Shown here one piece after another: positions 34,983 through 44,260 of a DNA stretch of 64,000 nucleotides (its first letter is position 1; the number at the start of each line of letters is the position of its first letter). This DNA is from Prosthecobacter debontii (GTDB taxonomy: Bacteria > Verrucomicrobiota > Verrucomicrobiia > Chthoniobacterales > Chthoniobacteraceae), in contig CAMDQC010000006.1 of the NCBI GenBank assembly GCA_945905735.1, positions 1 to 64,000 of the forward strand, in the 5' to 3' direction. A program made the translations under genes and the position numbers. The notes below the pieces were generated by a model. That model did no database searches. It saw only the letters and a list, made by a program, of their open reading frames with translations, and was not told the origin of the DNA.

Positions 34983-36311
34983 TTAGCGTTTCGTTCCGCC
35001 GACAGTCGTGGTCGTCGTCGGTGGGACTGGCGGCGGTGGTGGGACGAGGGTTCCCGCTTCAATAGCGGCGTGTACGGCGTGTTGTTCGGCGGGTTCGAGG
35101 ATGTTGTTATTGTTCACGTCGAACGGCTTGAGCCATGTCGGCAATGCGGGCGGTGGTGGCGGGGTGCCGCCTCCTGTGGTTCCACCCGGTGGGACGAGTG
35201 TGCCAGCGGCGATGGCGGCCTGCACGGCTGCGGCTTCGGAGGCATCGAGGACGTTGTTGTGATTGAGGTCAAACGGCGCGAGCCACGTTGGGAGCGGTGG
35301 CGGTGGCGGTGGGGTGGCTCCGTGCGGTGGGACGACGACTCCGCTGGCGATGTCGGCGCGCAGGGCGGCGCATTCGATTGGGTCGAGGATGCCGTTGTTA
35401 TCCACGTCATACGGCCTTACCCATTCGGGCAGCGCGGGCGGGACGACGACGGTCGGCGGGACTACGGTGCCGGCAGCGATGGCGGCTTGGAGTGAGAGGT
35501 GCTCGGCGGGTTCGAGGATGTTGTTGTGATTGAGGTCGAAAGGCCGCATCCACATTGGCAGCGCTGCTGGCGGTGGTGTGGGGAGGACGAGCGTGCCCGC
35601 AGCGATGGCGGCTTTGACGGCGGCGATTTCGGTCGCGTTGAGGTGCCCGTCGTTGTTCACGTCAAAGGGCTTGAGCAGCGCTGGCAGATGGCCGACTCGG
35701 CCAGCGGGCGTGAGTTTGCCGCTTTCGATGTCGGCTTTTACTGCGGCTAGTTCGGCGGCGTTGAGTTTGCCGTCGCCGTCCAAATCGTAAGGCTTCAACT
35801 GGTCGGGCAGCGTGGCGTGAAAGCCGAGCGGCGGGACGAGCTTGCCTTCTTTGATGGCTCTGCGGGCGGCGGTGCGCTCGGCGAGGCTGAGGCGACCATC
35901 GCTATTGAGGTCGAATTTTTTCAGCGCGTCGGGCAGTTTGCCGTCAAAGTTTGGCAGCTCAACTTCCCCGGCGTGGAGCGCGGCGCGGAGTGCGCGGACT
36001 TCATCGGGGCCGAGTTTGCCGTTGCCGTCTGCGTCGAATTTCTTGAGGTCTTCGGGCAATGGGAAGACGGGCGCTGGCGGCGGCGGGAATTTCCCGGCTT
36101 CGACATCGGCCTGCCAAGCGGCGCGTTCGGTGTCGTCGAGCGTGCCGTCCTTATCGGCGTCGTAATGACCACGGACTGCGGCGAAGTAGTTACACACTTT
36201 GGCAACTTGGCCATCGGTGGGCACTGTGGATGTCGTGCGTTTCGCGGCGTGAGCTTGCGTGGCGAGGCCGGCTGCGGCGATTGCTGCAATGAGGATTGAT
36301 GTCCGTTTTAT
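34983..36311 (-). CDS. Secreted protein with nine EF-hand-like repeats
   Basis: A 442-residue calcium-binding-type protein. Nine loops of the DxDxDG/DxNxNx kind occur about every 45-50 residues (DADKDGTLDDTE, DLDGDGKLNAAE, DVNNNNILEPAE). Each is followed by a repeated AAIAAGTLVPP-like helix and a proline linker; later repeats have longer Pro tracts. The signal peptide reads KRTSILIAAIAAAGLATQAHA, and the codon before it is ATA at 36309-36311, with no ATG nearby. The frame extends to an ATG at 36527, but that would overlap the divergent protease gene. Confidence 0.75.
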   Translation of the reverse strand: MKRTSILIAAIAAAGLATQAHAAKRTTSTVPTDGQVAKVCNYFAAVRGHYDADKDGTLDDTERAAWQADVEAGKFPPPPAPVFPLPEDLKKFDADGNGKLGPDEVRALRAALHAGEVELPNFDGKLPDALKKFDLNSDGRLSLAERTAARRAIKEGKLVPPLGFHATLPDQLKPYDLDGDGKLNAAELAAVKADIESGKLTPAGRVGHLPALLKPFDVNNDGHLNATEIAAVKAAIAAGTLVLPTPPPAALPMWMRPFDLNHNNILEPAEHLSLQAAIAAGTVVPPTVVVPPALPEWVRPYDVDNNGILDPIECAALRADIASGVVVPPHGATPPPPPPLPTWLAPFDLNHNNVLDASEAAAVQAAIAAGTLVPPGGTTGGGTPPPPPALPTWLKPFDVNNNNILEPAEQHAVHAAIEAGTLVPPPPPVPPTTTTTVGGTKR

Positions 36312-36453
36312 GGGTGTGGTGTTGTGTTTTGAGAAGTGAAGGAGGGCGGCAGAGTAGGGGAGCGATGCGGACTGTAAAGTGACATTTACTAAATATATCT
36401 GCCCCTTGCGTTTCGCGAAAAGAGCGCCCAAGTTCCGCCCCTCTTTTACCAGA

Positions 36454-39400
36454 ATGCTCCGCTCCATCGCCATCATCGCTTTCTTCGCGACTACCCGTTT
36501 CGCGTCCGCCGAAACCTTTACCATCAAGGACGGAGGTTCCGTTCGTTCGTTCGAGGTGGCGACGGATGAGCTGGGCAGCGTCGGGCGCGATGGGCGCGGC
36601 TCGTTGGTAAAAGCGACGCCTCAGCAGCACGCGGATGCTCGCCGAAGTGGCCGCGACCTCGTGCTCTATGAAAAGGGTCGCCCGCACAATGAGTTCACGC
36701 GCCGCTGGCTCACGGCCCGCGTCCTCGTGAAGCTCGCGCCGGGCGCAGATGCCGCCGTTTTGGCGAAAGAGATCAGTGCGGTGCGAGTCGAACAGCCTGA
36801 CTTTGCGCCCGGCTACGCGATTTTCGATGCGCCCGCTGGCGCACTCACGCTCGTGGATTTGCTGCGCAAAAAAGCGGGCGTCGAGAGTGCCGAACCGTTG
36901 CTCGCTCGGCAGGGGAAGAAGCGCTTCATCCCCACCGACCCGCTTTTTTCCGACAACGTCGCAAACGTTGGCTACCAGTGGCACCTGCGCAACGTCGGCA
37001 CGCGCGGCGGCGCTACGGGCATCGACCTGAATATCACCACCGCTTGGGACACCGTGCGCGGCGCGGGCGTGAAAATCGGCATCGTGGATGACGGCCTCGA
37101 CCTCCTCCACCCCGACCTCGCCGCCAACGTGGATGCCACCGCCAGCCGCGACTTTAACGATGGCGACGCCGACCCTTCGCCAAGCACCGCCGCCGACATC
37201 CACGGCACCTCCGTCGCTGGCCTCGCCGCTGCCCGCGCAAGTAACGCCAGCGGCGGCTCCGGCGTCGCCCCGGAGTCCACGCTCGCCGGGCTCCGCCTCC
37301 TCGGCGGGCCGCAGACGGATGCGGGCGACGCCGCCGCATTTGCATGGCGCAACGACATCATCGCCATCAAGAGCAACTCGTGGGGCCCCGACGACGACGG
37401 CGCGACCCTCAGCGGCCCTGGGACGCTGGCCAGCGCAGCGTTGCAGAGCGCCGTAGCCACCGGGCGCGGGGGAAAAGGAACCGTCTTTTGCTGGGCCGGC
37501 GGCAACGGCGGCACGAGCGATAATTCCAATTTCGACGGCTACGCAAACAGCCCTTACGTCCTCACCTTTGGCGCGATCACCGACGCCGGGACGCAAGCGC
37601 CCTACAGCGAAAGCGGCGCAAACCTCACCGCCACCGTCCCCTCCGATGGCGGCGCGCAATTGATCACCACCACCGACGTGCGCGCACTCGCCGGATACAA
37701 CAACGGGCACACCGCAGGCAATTTCCCCGACGGCGATTTCACTAACGACTTCGGCGGCACCTCCGCCGCCGCGCCGCTGGCATCCGGCGTCGCCGCGCTC
37801 GTCCTGCAAACCAACCCCGCCCTCGGCTGGCGCGACGTGCAAGAAATCCTCATCCGCTCCGCTCGAAAAAACGCGCCCACTGACTCCGACTGGGCCAACA
37901 ACGGCGCAGGCATCCATTTCAACCACAAGTTCGGCGCGGGCCTGCTCGACGCCACTGCCGCCGTCACCCTCGCGACCGGCTGGGTGAATCTCGGCCCACT
38001 CACCACCCTTCGCAAACTCGACGTCATCCCCGCCAACATCCCCGACGCCCCATCCAGCGGCCTCTCGCGCACATTCACCTTCTCCGCGAGCGACGGGCTG
38101 CGCGTGGAAAAAGCAGCCCTCACCGTCAGCCTCACGCACGTCGCGCGCGGCACGCTCGAAGTGGACCTCACTTCCCCCAGCGGCCTAGTCAGCCGCCTCG
38201 CCACCGCCCGCGCACTCGATACCGGCGCGAACCTCGACTGGACATTCTCCACCGTCCGCCACTGGGGCGAGAGCGCCATCGGCACATGGACTGTCACCGT
38301 CCGCGACACCCTCATCGGCGACGTCGGCGTGCTCAATCGCCTCACCCTAGAGCTTCACGGCAGCGCCCCCACCGGCACCAGCGCGCCCATTATAAATAGC
38401 GGCACCACCGCCAGCGGGAACGCCGGTTCTGCATTCGGCTTTCGCATCACCGCGAGCAACGCGCCCACCAGCTTCGCCGCCACCGGGCTCCCTGCGGGAC
38501 TCAGCATCAATGCCCTCACCGGGCTCATCAGCGGCACCGGCACCACCCCCGGCAACTACGCCGTCGGCGTCAGCGCCACGAACGCTTTTGGCACCGCCAA
38601 CAGCACCCTCACCATCACCCTCGGCAGCAATCTCGTCGCCGCCCTCGCCGACGCCATAGATCAGCCCGCCCTCACATGGGAGCTAGACCTCGCCAACGCA
38701 TGGGCCCGCGTCACGGGCACCGCGCCCGCCGTCACCCACGACGGCACCGACGCCGCCCGCACTCCCACCATCACCGACAACGGCAGCTCCTCATTTTCCA
38801 CCATCATCGTCGGCCCGCAGGTCATCCGCTTTTTCTGGAAAGTATCGTCCGAAGCCAACTACGACATCCTCCACTTCGCGCTCGACGACGTGGACCAAGC
38901 CACCCTCAGCGGCAACGTAGATTGGCAGCAGCGCGGCTTCCTCATCCCCGCAGGCGCGCATTCACTCCGCTGGACCTACGATAAAGACGTGAGCGGCAGC
39001 GCAGGCAGCGACGCTGCGTGGGTGGACCAAATCACCCTCACCCCCTTCGCCACCTCGCTCCCCGTCTTCACCATCGAGCCCACACCCATCACCGTCGCAG
39101 TCGGCGGCACCGCAGCATTCATCAGCAAAGCCGACGGCCCCGGCACCATCACCTACCAATGGCAGCGCAACGCCACCAACATCGCCGGAGCCACCAGCCG
39201 CACCTACACCTTCACCGCCGCCACGCCAGGCACCTACACCTGCCTCGCCACAAACTCCCTCGGCACCACCACCAGCCTCCCCGCCCTCCTCACCGTCGTC
39301 GCATCCGACACGAACATCGCCACCGCCGTAGATAACACCCTCATCTGGGCCAAGACCGGGAGCGTCCCCCAATTCCTCCGCACCACCGTCCTCTCCAACA

Positions 39401-40089
39401 CCCGCGATAACGTGGACAGCGCCCTCGCCACCGGCCTCGCCGCTGGCACAGACACGACCATCTCCACCACCGTCATCGGCCCCGGCACCCTTACCTTCTG
39501 GTGGCGCACAGACGGCACCGCCGATAGCGACGTGCTGGGCTTCAACCTCGACGGCACGGAGATAGACTTCATCACCGCCACCGGCACATTTTTACAAAAC
39601 ACCCAGCCCATCCCCGCAGGCATCCACACCATCTCTTGGACCTTCTACGCAGGCACCTTTGCCGGCCGCGGCATCGTGGACCAAGTCGCCTTCGCCCTCA
39701 CTCCCTACGGCGCATGGCAGGCAGGAAAATTCACCACCGCCCAGCGCATAGACAGCCTCATCACCGGCCCCTCCGCAGACCCCGACGCCGACGGCATCCC
39801 GAACCTCACCGAGCAATACTTCGGCACCCTCCCCACCGCCCCCACCATCGCCCAGACCACCATCGCCTACGAAGCCCCGAGCTACACCTTCACCTACAAA
39901 AAGGACACCACCGCTACCACGATCACGCGCACCATCGAGCACACCACCGACCTCTTTAATTGGACCCCCGTCACCGCCACCGAGACCATCCTCAGCACCG
40001 TCGGCACCGTGCAGACCATCAAAGCCACCCTCCCCACCGTCACCGGAGGTCAACACACCTACCGGCTCAGGCTCGAACTGAGCGAGTAA
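36454..40089 (+). CDS. Secreted subtilisin-like (S8) protease with P domain and Ig-like domains
   Basis: A 1211-residue protein from the ATG at 36454 with a signal peptide (MLRSIAIIAFFATTRFASA). A propeptide precedes an S8/kexin-type catalytic domain: IVDDGLD (Asp), DIHGTSVAG (His), CWAGGNGG (Asn) and FGGTSAAAPLASG (Ser). A P/homo-B domain follows (LEVDLTSPSG ... GTWTVTVRD), then a putative-Ig repeat (GLPAGLSINALTGLISG), beta-rich segments and an Ig-like domain (YQWQRNATNIAGA ... GTYTCLATNS). It is probably an extracellular or surface protease. It is divergent from the EF-hand gene. Confidence 0.9.
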   Translation: MLRSIAIIAFFATTRFASAETFTIKDGGSVRSFEVATDELGSVGRDGRGSLVKATPQQHADARRSGRDLVLYEKGRPHNEFTRRWLTARVLVKLAPGADAAVLAKEISAVRVEQPDFAPGYAIFDAPAGALTLVDLLRKKAGVESAEPLLARQGKKRFIPTDPLFSDNVANVGYQWHLRNVGTRGGATGIDLNITTAWDTVRGAGVKIGIVDDGLDLLHPDLAANVDATASRDFNDGDADPSPSTAADIHGTSVAGLAAARASNASGGSGVAPESTLAGLRLLGGPQTDAGDAAAFAWRNDIIAIKSNSWGPDDDGATLSGPGTLASAALQSAVATGRGGKGTVFCWAGGNGGTSDNSNFDGYANSPYVLTFGAITDAGTQAPYSESGANLTATVPSDGGAQLITTTDVRALAGYNNGHTAGNFPDGDFTNDFGGTSAAAPLASGVAALVLQTNPALGWRDVQEILIRSARKNAPTDSDWANNGAGIHFNHKFGAGLLDATAAVTLATGWVNLGPLTTLRKLDVIPANIPDAPSSGLSRTFTFSASDGLRVEKAALTVSLTHVARGTLEVDLTSPSGLVSRLATARALDTGANLDWTFSTVRHWGESAIGTWTVTVRDTLIGDVGVLNRLTLELHGSAPTGTSAPIINSGTTASGNAGSAFGFRITASNAPTSFAATGLPAGLSINALTGLISGTGTTPGNYAVGVSATNAFGTANSTLTITLGSNLVAALADAIDQPALTWELDLANAWARVTGTAPAVTHDGTDAARTPTITDNGSSSFSTIIVGPQVIRFFWKVSSEANYDILHFALDDVDQATLSGNVDWQQRGFLIPAGAHSLRWTYDKDVSGSAGSDAAWVDQITLTPFATSLPVFTIEPTPITVAVGGTAAFISKADGPGTITYQWQRNATNIAGATSRTYTFTAATPGTYTCLATNSLGTTTSLPALLTVVASDTNIATAVDNTLIWAKTGSVPQFLRTTVLSNTRDNVDSALATGLAAGTDTTISTTVIGPGTLTFWWRTDGTADSDVLGFNLDGTEIDFITATGTFLQNTQPIPAGIHTISWTFYAGTFAGRGIVDQVAFALTPYGAWQAGKFTTAQRIDSLITGPSADPDADGIPNLTEQYFGTLPTAPTIAQTTIAYEAPSYTFTYKKDTTATTITRTIEHTTDLFNWTPVTATETILSTVGTVQTIKATLPTVTGGQHTYRLRLELSE

Positions 40090-40156
40090 ACCTCCGAAAG
40101 GAGACAAACCATTACTACACGGGGCCGCACCGTCGAACTCACCCGCCGCATGTGGA

Positions 40157-40906
40157 TTACAGCGCCCGCTCCAGCACCGCTGCGAGTTGCGCTGCTGCCG
40201 CTTTGCCCGTCTCCAGCACTTCCGCGTGGCCGAGCGTGCCGGGGTGGAGCCCGGCGGCCCAATTCGTGAGACACGAGAAACCCGCGACTTCCATCCCCAG
40301 CGCACGGGCTTGGATGGCCTCCAGAACGGTGCTCATGCCCACTGCATCCGCGCCCAGCGTGCGAAGCATTCGCACCTCGGCGGGCGTCTCGTATTGCGGG
40401 CCGAGCAGCCCGGCATACACGCCTTCGTGCAGCGTCGTGCCCAGCTCGGCGGCCACTTTAGAAAAGCGCGCGCGCAGGGTTTTTGAGTACACTTCACTCA
40501 TGTCGAAAAAGTTCGCGCCACCGAGGAGCGGCGTCGTGTGCGTGAGGTTCAGATGGTCGTTCAGCATCATCCACGAGCCGGGAGAAAACGCAGGGTTGCA
40601 CGTCCCTGCCGCGTTCGTGAGGACAAGCCGCTGCACGCCGAGGGACTGCATCCAGCGGACGCCTGCTGTCACTTCCGCTGCCGATTTGCCTTCATAGAGA
40701 TGCACGCGCCCTTGGGCCGCGACGACGGTGGTGGTGCCGATTTTGCCGAAGACAAACCGCCCCGCATGACCGGGCACGGAAGACTGCGGGAGACCTGCAA
40801 TTTCTGAATAGGGGACCGACGCGAAGATCTCCATGCGCTCGACAAAACTGCCGAGCCCAGAGCCAAGAACGAGCCCCCATTCAGGGCGAAGCGATTGCCA
40901 AGACAT
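40157..40906 (-). CDS. punA: Purine nucleoside phosphorylase
   Basis: A 249-residue protein of the trimeric purine nucleoside phosphorylase family: VLGSGLGSF, GRVHLYEGKSA, LTNAAGTCNP, GLLGPQYETPAE and ADAVGMSTV. It cleaves purine nucleosides with phosphate in salvage. It is a little shorter than many homologues (~270) but all core motifs are present. It is the last gene of the reverse peptidase-ComF-PNP group. Confidence 0.93.
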   Translation of the reverse strand: MSWQSLRPEWGLVLGSGLGSFVERMEIFASVPYSEIAGLPQSSVPGHAGRFVFGKIGTTTVVAAQGRVHLYEGKSAAEVTAGVRWMQSLGVQRLVLTNAAGTCNPAFSPGSWMMLNDHLNLTHTTPLLGGANFFDMSEVYSKTLRARFSKVAAELGTTLHEGVYAGLLGPQYETPAEVRMLRTLGADAVGMSTVLEAIQARALGMEVAGFSCLTNWAAGLHPGTLGHAEVLETGKAAAAQLAAVLERAL

Positions 40907-40957
40907 GCCCTGTTTATAGGGAGTCGCGTGGAGAGTTGTCCACGGAAGAGGTGGAAT

Positions 40958-41686
40958 TTACGCCCTCGCGATAGTGATGACTCGCACGGAGGCGGCTCCG
41001 GCTTTTCGCAGGACGCGGCTGCATTCTTCGACGGTGCTGCCGGTGGTGAAGACGTCGTCCACGAGCACGAGGTGCTTCCCTTTTACTTGGGCAGGACGGC
41101 GGACTTTGAACGCGCCGCGTAGGTTTTCCATGCGCTCGCTGCGGTCGAGGCGAGTTTGCGTGGGGGTTTTGCGAATGCGCTTGAGGGCGTTCCAGACAGG
41201 GCGCTGGGCGCGTGGGGCGATGAGGCGGGCGAGGACTTCGGCTTGGTTAAACTCGCGCTCTCGCTGCCGCACATGGTGGAGCGGGACGGGCACGAGCGCG
41301 TCGAAGGGCTGCGCCGTCATGCGTGGGTCGTCGAGCGTCTCAGCGAGCCACGCGGCGAGGGTGTGGCGGAGGTGCGTTTGGCCGAAGTATTTGAAGCCGT
41401 GGACGAAGTCGCGCACGGGGCCGCTGCTCACATAGCAGGCGATGGCGCAGTCGAAGTGCAGGTCGCGCTCGCCGCAGTTTGCACAGGTGAATTGCTCGGT
41501 GATCGCGCCGGGAAATGGCGATGAGCATTTTTCGCAACGCGGCGCCTGGATGGGCTCTACGTCTTGCTCGCAAGTCTCGCAGAGGTGGCAACCGTCGGGC
41601 GTCGCATCGCGGCAAACGGCGCAATGCGCGGGGAAGCACAGCGACACGAAACTGCCGCCCAGCCAGCTTGCAAACCGGGCGATCAC
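40958..41686 (-). CDS. comF: ComF-family phosphoribosyltransferase-like protein
   Basis: A 242-residue protein with an N-terminal zinc-finger-like double-zinc-ribbon region (CAVC, CHLCETC, CEKC, CANCG). The C-terminal PRTase domain has the PRPP loop LVLVDDVFTTGSTVEEC. ComF proteins take part in DNA uptake in competent species; in others the role is unknown. The start overlaps the M20 peptidase stop (ATGA). Confidence 0.87.
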   Translation of the reverse strand: MIARFASWLGGSFVSLCFPAHCAVCRDATPDGCHLCETCEQDVEPIQAPRCEKCSSPFPGAITEQFTCANCGERDLHFDCAIACYVSSGPVRDFVHGFKYFGQTHLRHTLAAWLAETLDDPRMTAQPFDALVPVPLHHVRQREREFNQAEVLARLIAPRAQRPVWNALKRIRKTPTQTRLDRSERMENLRGAFKVRRPAQVKGKHLVLVDDVFTTGSTVEECSRVLRKAGAASVRVITIARA

Positions 41687-43017
41687 ATCCCGAGTTCGGC
41701 GAGCAGTGCGCGGTTGAGTCGGATGCAGGACTCGAAGTTTTCCACGGGGAAGTTTTCATCCGGCGCGTGGGCGCGGCACTCGGGCATCGCGAGGCCGAGC
41801 AGGAGCGTCTCGACGCCGAGGATGCGCTTAAACGTGTTCACGATTGGGATGCTCCCGCCCTCGCGGATGAGCGCGAGTTCCTTGCCCGGAAATGCAGTCG
41901 CCAACGCTCGTTGCGCGGCTTTTCCGAAGGCGGAATGCGGGTCCGTCGCGTAGGGTTCGCCGCAATGTCCGTCGGTGATTTCCAGCCGGATGCCGGGCGG
42001 CGTGTGCTTCTCCAAATGGGCGCGCACTTTCGCCACCACGTCGGCGGGGCGCTGACTGGGGACGAGCCGGAAAGTCAGCTTGGCAAAGGCTTCGCGGGGA
42101 ATGACGGTCTTGCTGCCCGTGCCTTGGAAGCCGCCCCAAATGCCGTTCACCTCCGCCGTGGGCCGCGCGCCGATGCGCTCGACGTTGCTGTAGCCCGCTT
42201 CGCCGAAAAGCTCCGGCACGCCCGTGACGGCCTGTATCTCTGTATCGCCAAAAGGGAGCCGCTGCCACGCCTCGCGTTCCCACGGCTGGAGCGGCGCGAC
42301 GTCATCGTAAAAACCAGCTACCGCCACGCGGCCATCCGCGCCGTGGAGCGAGGCGACGATGCGGGCGATGGCGGTGGCGGGATTCATCACCGCGCCGCCG
42401 TAGATGCCGCTGTGGAGGTCCACCGCTGGGCCGCTCACCCGCAGCTCCATCGCCGCGATCCCGCGCAAGCCGTAGGTAAATGTCGGCGTGTTGCGCGCGA
42501 CCATCCCGGTGTCGCTGATGGCGATGATGTCGCACGCCAGCGCCGCGCGGTTTTCCTTCAAAAACGACTCCAGATTTTTGCTCCCGACCTCCTCCTCGCC
42601 CTCGATCAGAAAGATAAGGTTTACCGGCACATCACCCTTCTCGTGAATCGTCTCACCGACGCCGAGAACGTGCCCGAGGATTTGCCCCTTATTGTCCGTC
42701 GAGCCCCGCGCATAGATGATTCCATCGCGGATGACGGGCTCGAACGGCGGGCTCGTCCACTCGTTCACCGGGTCCACCGGCTGCACATCGTAGTGGCCGT
42801 AAATCATCACCGTCTTGCGCCCCGGCTGGTGCGTATTGCGCGCGGTGACGATGGGATGCCCCGCCGTCGGGTGAATGTGGGCCGTTAGCCCAATGGCGGT
42901 CAGTTTCCCCGCCAGCCACGAGGCGCAAGCGGCGACATCGTCTTTGTGGCGAGGCTCGGTGGAGACACTGGGGAAGCGGATGAAAGCGAAAAGATCGTCG
43001 AGATGAGACTGCTGCAT
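41683..43017 (-). CDS. M20-family dipeptidase/peptidase
   Basis: A 444-residue zinc peptidase. I chose the ATG at 43017 (MQQSHLDDLFAFIRFPSVST), which begins the conserved domain; the frame opens 23 codons earlier. Metal-site regions are visible: YGHYDVQPVDP, ARGSTDNKGQ and EGEEEVGS. It is a cytosolic enzyme that likely degrades peptides, and the first gene of the operon with comF and punA. Confidence 0.9.
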   Translation of the reverse strand: MQQSHLDDLFAFIRFPSVSTEPRHKDDVAACASWLAGKLTAIGLTAHIHPTAGHPIVTARNTHQPGRKTVMIYGHYDVQPVDPVNEWTSPPFEPVIRDGIIYARGSTDNKGQILGHVLGVGETIHEKGDVPVNLIFLIEGEEEVGSKNLESFLKENRAALACDIIAISDTGMVARNTPTFTYGLRGIAAMELRVSGPAVDLHSGIYGGAVMNPATAIARIVASLHGADGRVAVAGFYDDVAPLQPWEREAWQRLPFGDTEIQAVTGVPELFGEAGYSNVERIGARPTAEVNGIWGGFQGTGSKTVIPREAFAKLTFRLVPSQRPADVVAKVRAHLEKHTPPGIRLEITDGHCGEPYATDPHSAFGKAAQRALATAFPGKELALIREGGSIPIVNTFKRILGVETLLLGLAMPECRAHAPDENFPVENFESCIRLNRALLAELGM

Positions 43018-43140
43018 CCCCGCGTGTATCCCGGCGAGCGGCGGCGCGTCAAAGCGAACTAGCCGCAATCTCCCGACGGCCCGCACGAAACCCGAAATCC
43101 CTATGCGAAAAGAAATCTGTCAGAAAAAGTAAAAAACCTA

Positions 43141-43169
43141 TTGACGACATATAGATTACCGTGTATCCA
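43141..43169 (+). promoter_or_regulatory. Predicted sigma-70-type promoter
   Basis: TTGACG at 43141-43146, a 17-bp spacer and TATCCA at 43164-43169 (preceded by TG). The predicted start point lies about 13-20 bases before the ATG at 43190. Confidence 0.5.
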
Positions 43170-43189
43170 TCGCTGCACTTTCAAATTCA

Positions 43190-43384
43190 ATGAACTCGCT
43201 ACGCAACATCATTTCAACGCAAACCGCTCCGATAGCATCCGCTGTCGGGATGGTCCGTATGAATGGGTGCGGCTATGCGGCGACGAGTTTTGTTCGGGCA
43301 GACTGGCATCCAGTCGTGAAGGGGTCCGGCAAATTTGAACTCAACCCGATGCTCATTACGGAGGCGAACAGGGCGGCATTATAG
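43190..43384 (+). CDS. Possible 64-residue protein or small RNA gene
   Basis: A 64-residue open frame (MNSLRNIISTQTAPIASAVG ...) with no recognisable domain. It is bracketed by a promoter-like sequence at 43141-43169 and a strong terminator at 43414-43449, so a transcript of about 270 nt is likely. Whether the product is the peptide or the RNA is open. Confidence 0.35.
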   Translation: MNSLRNIISTQTAPIASAVGMVRMNGCGYAATSFVRADWHPVVKGSGKFELNPMLITEANRAAL

Positions 43385-43413
43385 CCGCAACTTTCAGGAA
43401 ACCGATTTTCCAG

Positions 43414-43449
43414 AAAACCCTGTTCGCTAAAAGGCGGACAGGGTTTTTT
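43414..43449 (+). terminator. Intrinsic terminator
   Basis: A 14-bp stem (AAAACCCTGTTCGC with GCGGACAGGGTTTT, one G-T pair), a six-base loop and a run of six T. It ends the small unit that starts at the 43141 promoter. Confidence 0.85.
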
Positions 43450-43934
43450 GTTTCCCCGAAAGACCTTCCAAAACCGAAACCATCACCCGCAGAACCGAAA
43501 CATCCCGCCAGACCGAAATTTTATCAATCAACCAAACGAAAGGAATCCATCCATCGAGTAACGAACGAAACGCATTAATCCAAAAAAGAAGTGACCCCGC
43601 CGTCAGCGGCAACTGACGACGGGGCCTGAGTCGGCCACCAGGTCCGGCATATCCCAGCAAGGAACAGCTTATGGAACGGCAACCGCAACCACGGTGCCAT
43701 ACCCATACGTAGTGTCAAGCGAAGTCATGGCTATCATATATCGATAGCGATAACTACGCCCGCGCACCGCCCTGCCCGGCTCTCACGCTTCCGATGAATC
43801 TATCGATCATCATTTTTACATCCTGAGGGCTTTTGGCGCGTCACCGCGCCGACGGGAGGTGTGCCCGAAACACCGAAACATCCGCCGAGAAATCCTGCGG
43901 GTGCGAGTCCCCGGCCCGAGTGGGTCGGCGAACT
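43450..43934. other. Intergenic region before the tRNA array
   Basis: No convincing gene. It holds several ACCGAAA(C) boxes at 43470-43522 with a related ACCGAAACATC at 43872, a hairpin at 43595-43624 (arms CCCCGCCGTCAG/CTGACGACGGGG), and a stretch around 43857-43910 that mimics parts of a tRNA (GGTGT-GCCCGAA-ACACC, then GGTGCGAGTCC) without folding into a full one. Confidence 0.5.
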
Positions 43935-43963
43935 GGCAGCGGTGTTCGTTCTTTTTATATAAT
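43934..43963 (+). promoter_or_regulatory. Predicted promoter of the tRNA array
   Basis: A perfect TATAAT at 43958-43963, unusual in this GC-rich region, with a weak -35 (TGGCAG at 43934-43939) 18 bases upstream. It is about 180 bp before the first tRNA and just before the first long hairpin. Confidence 0.5.
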
Positions 43964-44054
43964 GAACCGCAAAGGACGTGAGGGGCGCGGAGGTGAGGTC
44001 GGCAAGACAAGTGAGGTTGGTTGCTCCGAGCTCTTCACGCCCTTTGCGGTTCAT
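43962..44054. repeat. Long hairpin upstream of the tRNA array
   Basis: 20-nt arms at 43962-43981 and 44035-44054 (ATGAACCGCAAAGGACGTGA and its inverse) differ at one base. The enclosed 53 nt show no gene. Confidence 0.75.
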
Positions 44055-44069
44055 CAATTTCCTTATCAG

Positions 44070-44134
44070 CCACGCAGGACGCGAGTGGGTTCCGGGAGTT
44101 TTCAGCAGTGCCCGGTCATTCGCGGCCTGCGTGG
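44070..44134. repeat. Rod-like hairpin before tRNA-Trp
   Basis: Stacked stems CCACGCAGG/CCTGCGTGG, CGCGAGTG/CATTCGCG and CCGGG/CCCGG with a 14-nt loop. It ends GGCCA like the tRNA ends nearby but has no anticodon arm. Confidence 0.7.
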
Positions 44135-44146
44135 CCAGATTTACAT

Positions 44147-44220
44147 ACGGCGTGCGCCAGCTTGCGCAGTCAGGTCTCCAAAACCAGATCCGCCCGGAGC
44201 ATCACCGGGACGCCGTGCCA
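44147..44220 (+). tRNA. tRNA-Trp (CCA), non-canonical
   Basis: A 74-nt cloverleaf with CCA encoded. Acceptor ACGGCGT/ACGCCGT, anticodon loop CTCCAAA. The D loop is only CAGCTT (no GG) and the T loop is AGCATCA instead of TTCRANY. One A-A mismatch in the anticodon stem. Confidence 0.8.
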
Positions 44221-44260
44221 GTTTTCTTTTCCGACGAGTGTCGGAGTTTTGTGAGGGGAA

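Noticed and set aside
36190-38139. A 649-residue minus-strand open frame
   Set aside because: It is antisense to the S8 protease catalytic domain, where the Asp/His/Ser motifs prove the plus strand.
43636-43672. ACCAGGTCCGG resembling part of a bacterial SRP RNA
   Set aside because: The essential GGAAGGAAGCAG core does not follow and no enclosing helix could be found.
43857-43910. tRNA-Arg(CCG)-like loop and a GGTGCGAGTCC motif (T-arm- or cobalamin-riboswitch-like)
   Set aside because: No acceptor stem pairs around them, and the other riboswitch boxes are absent.
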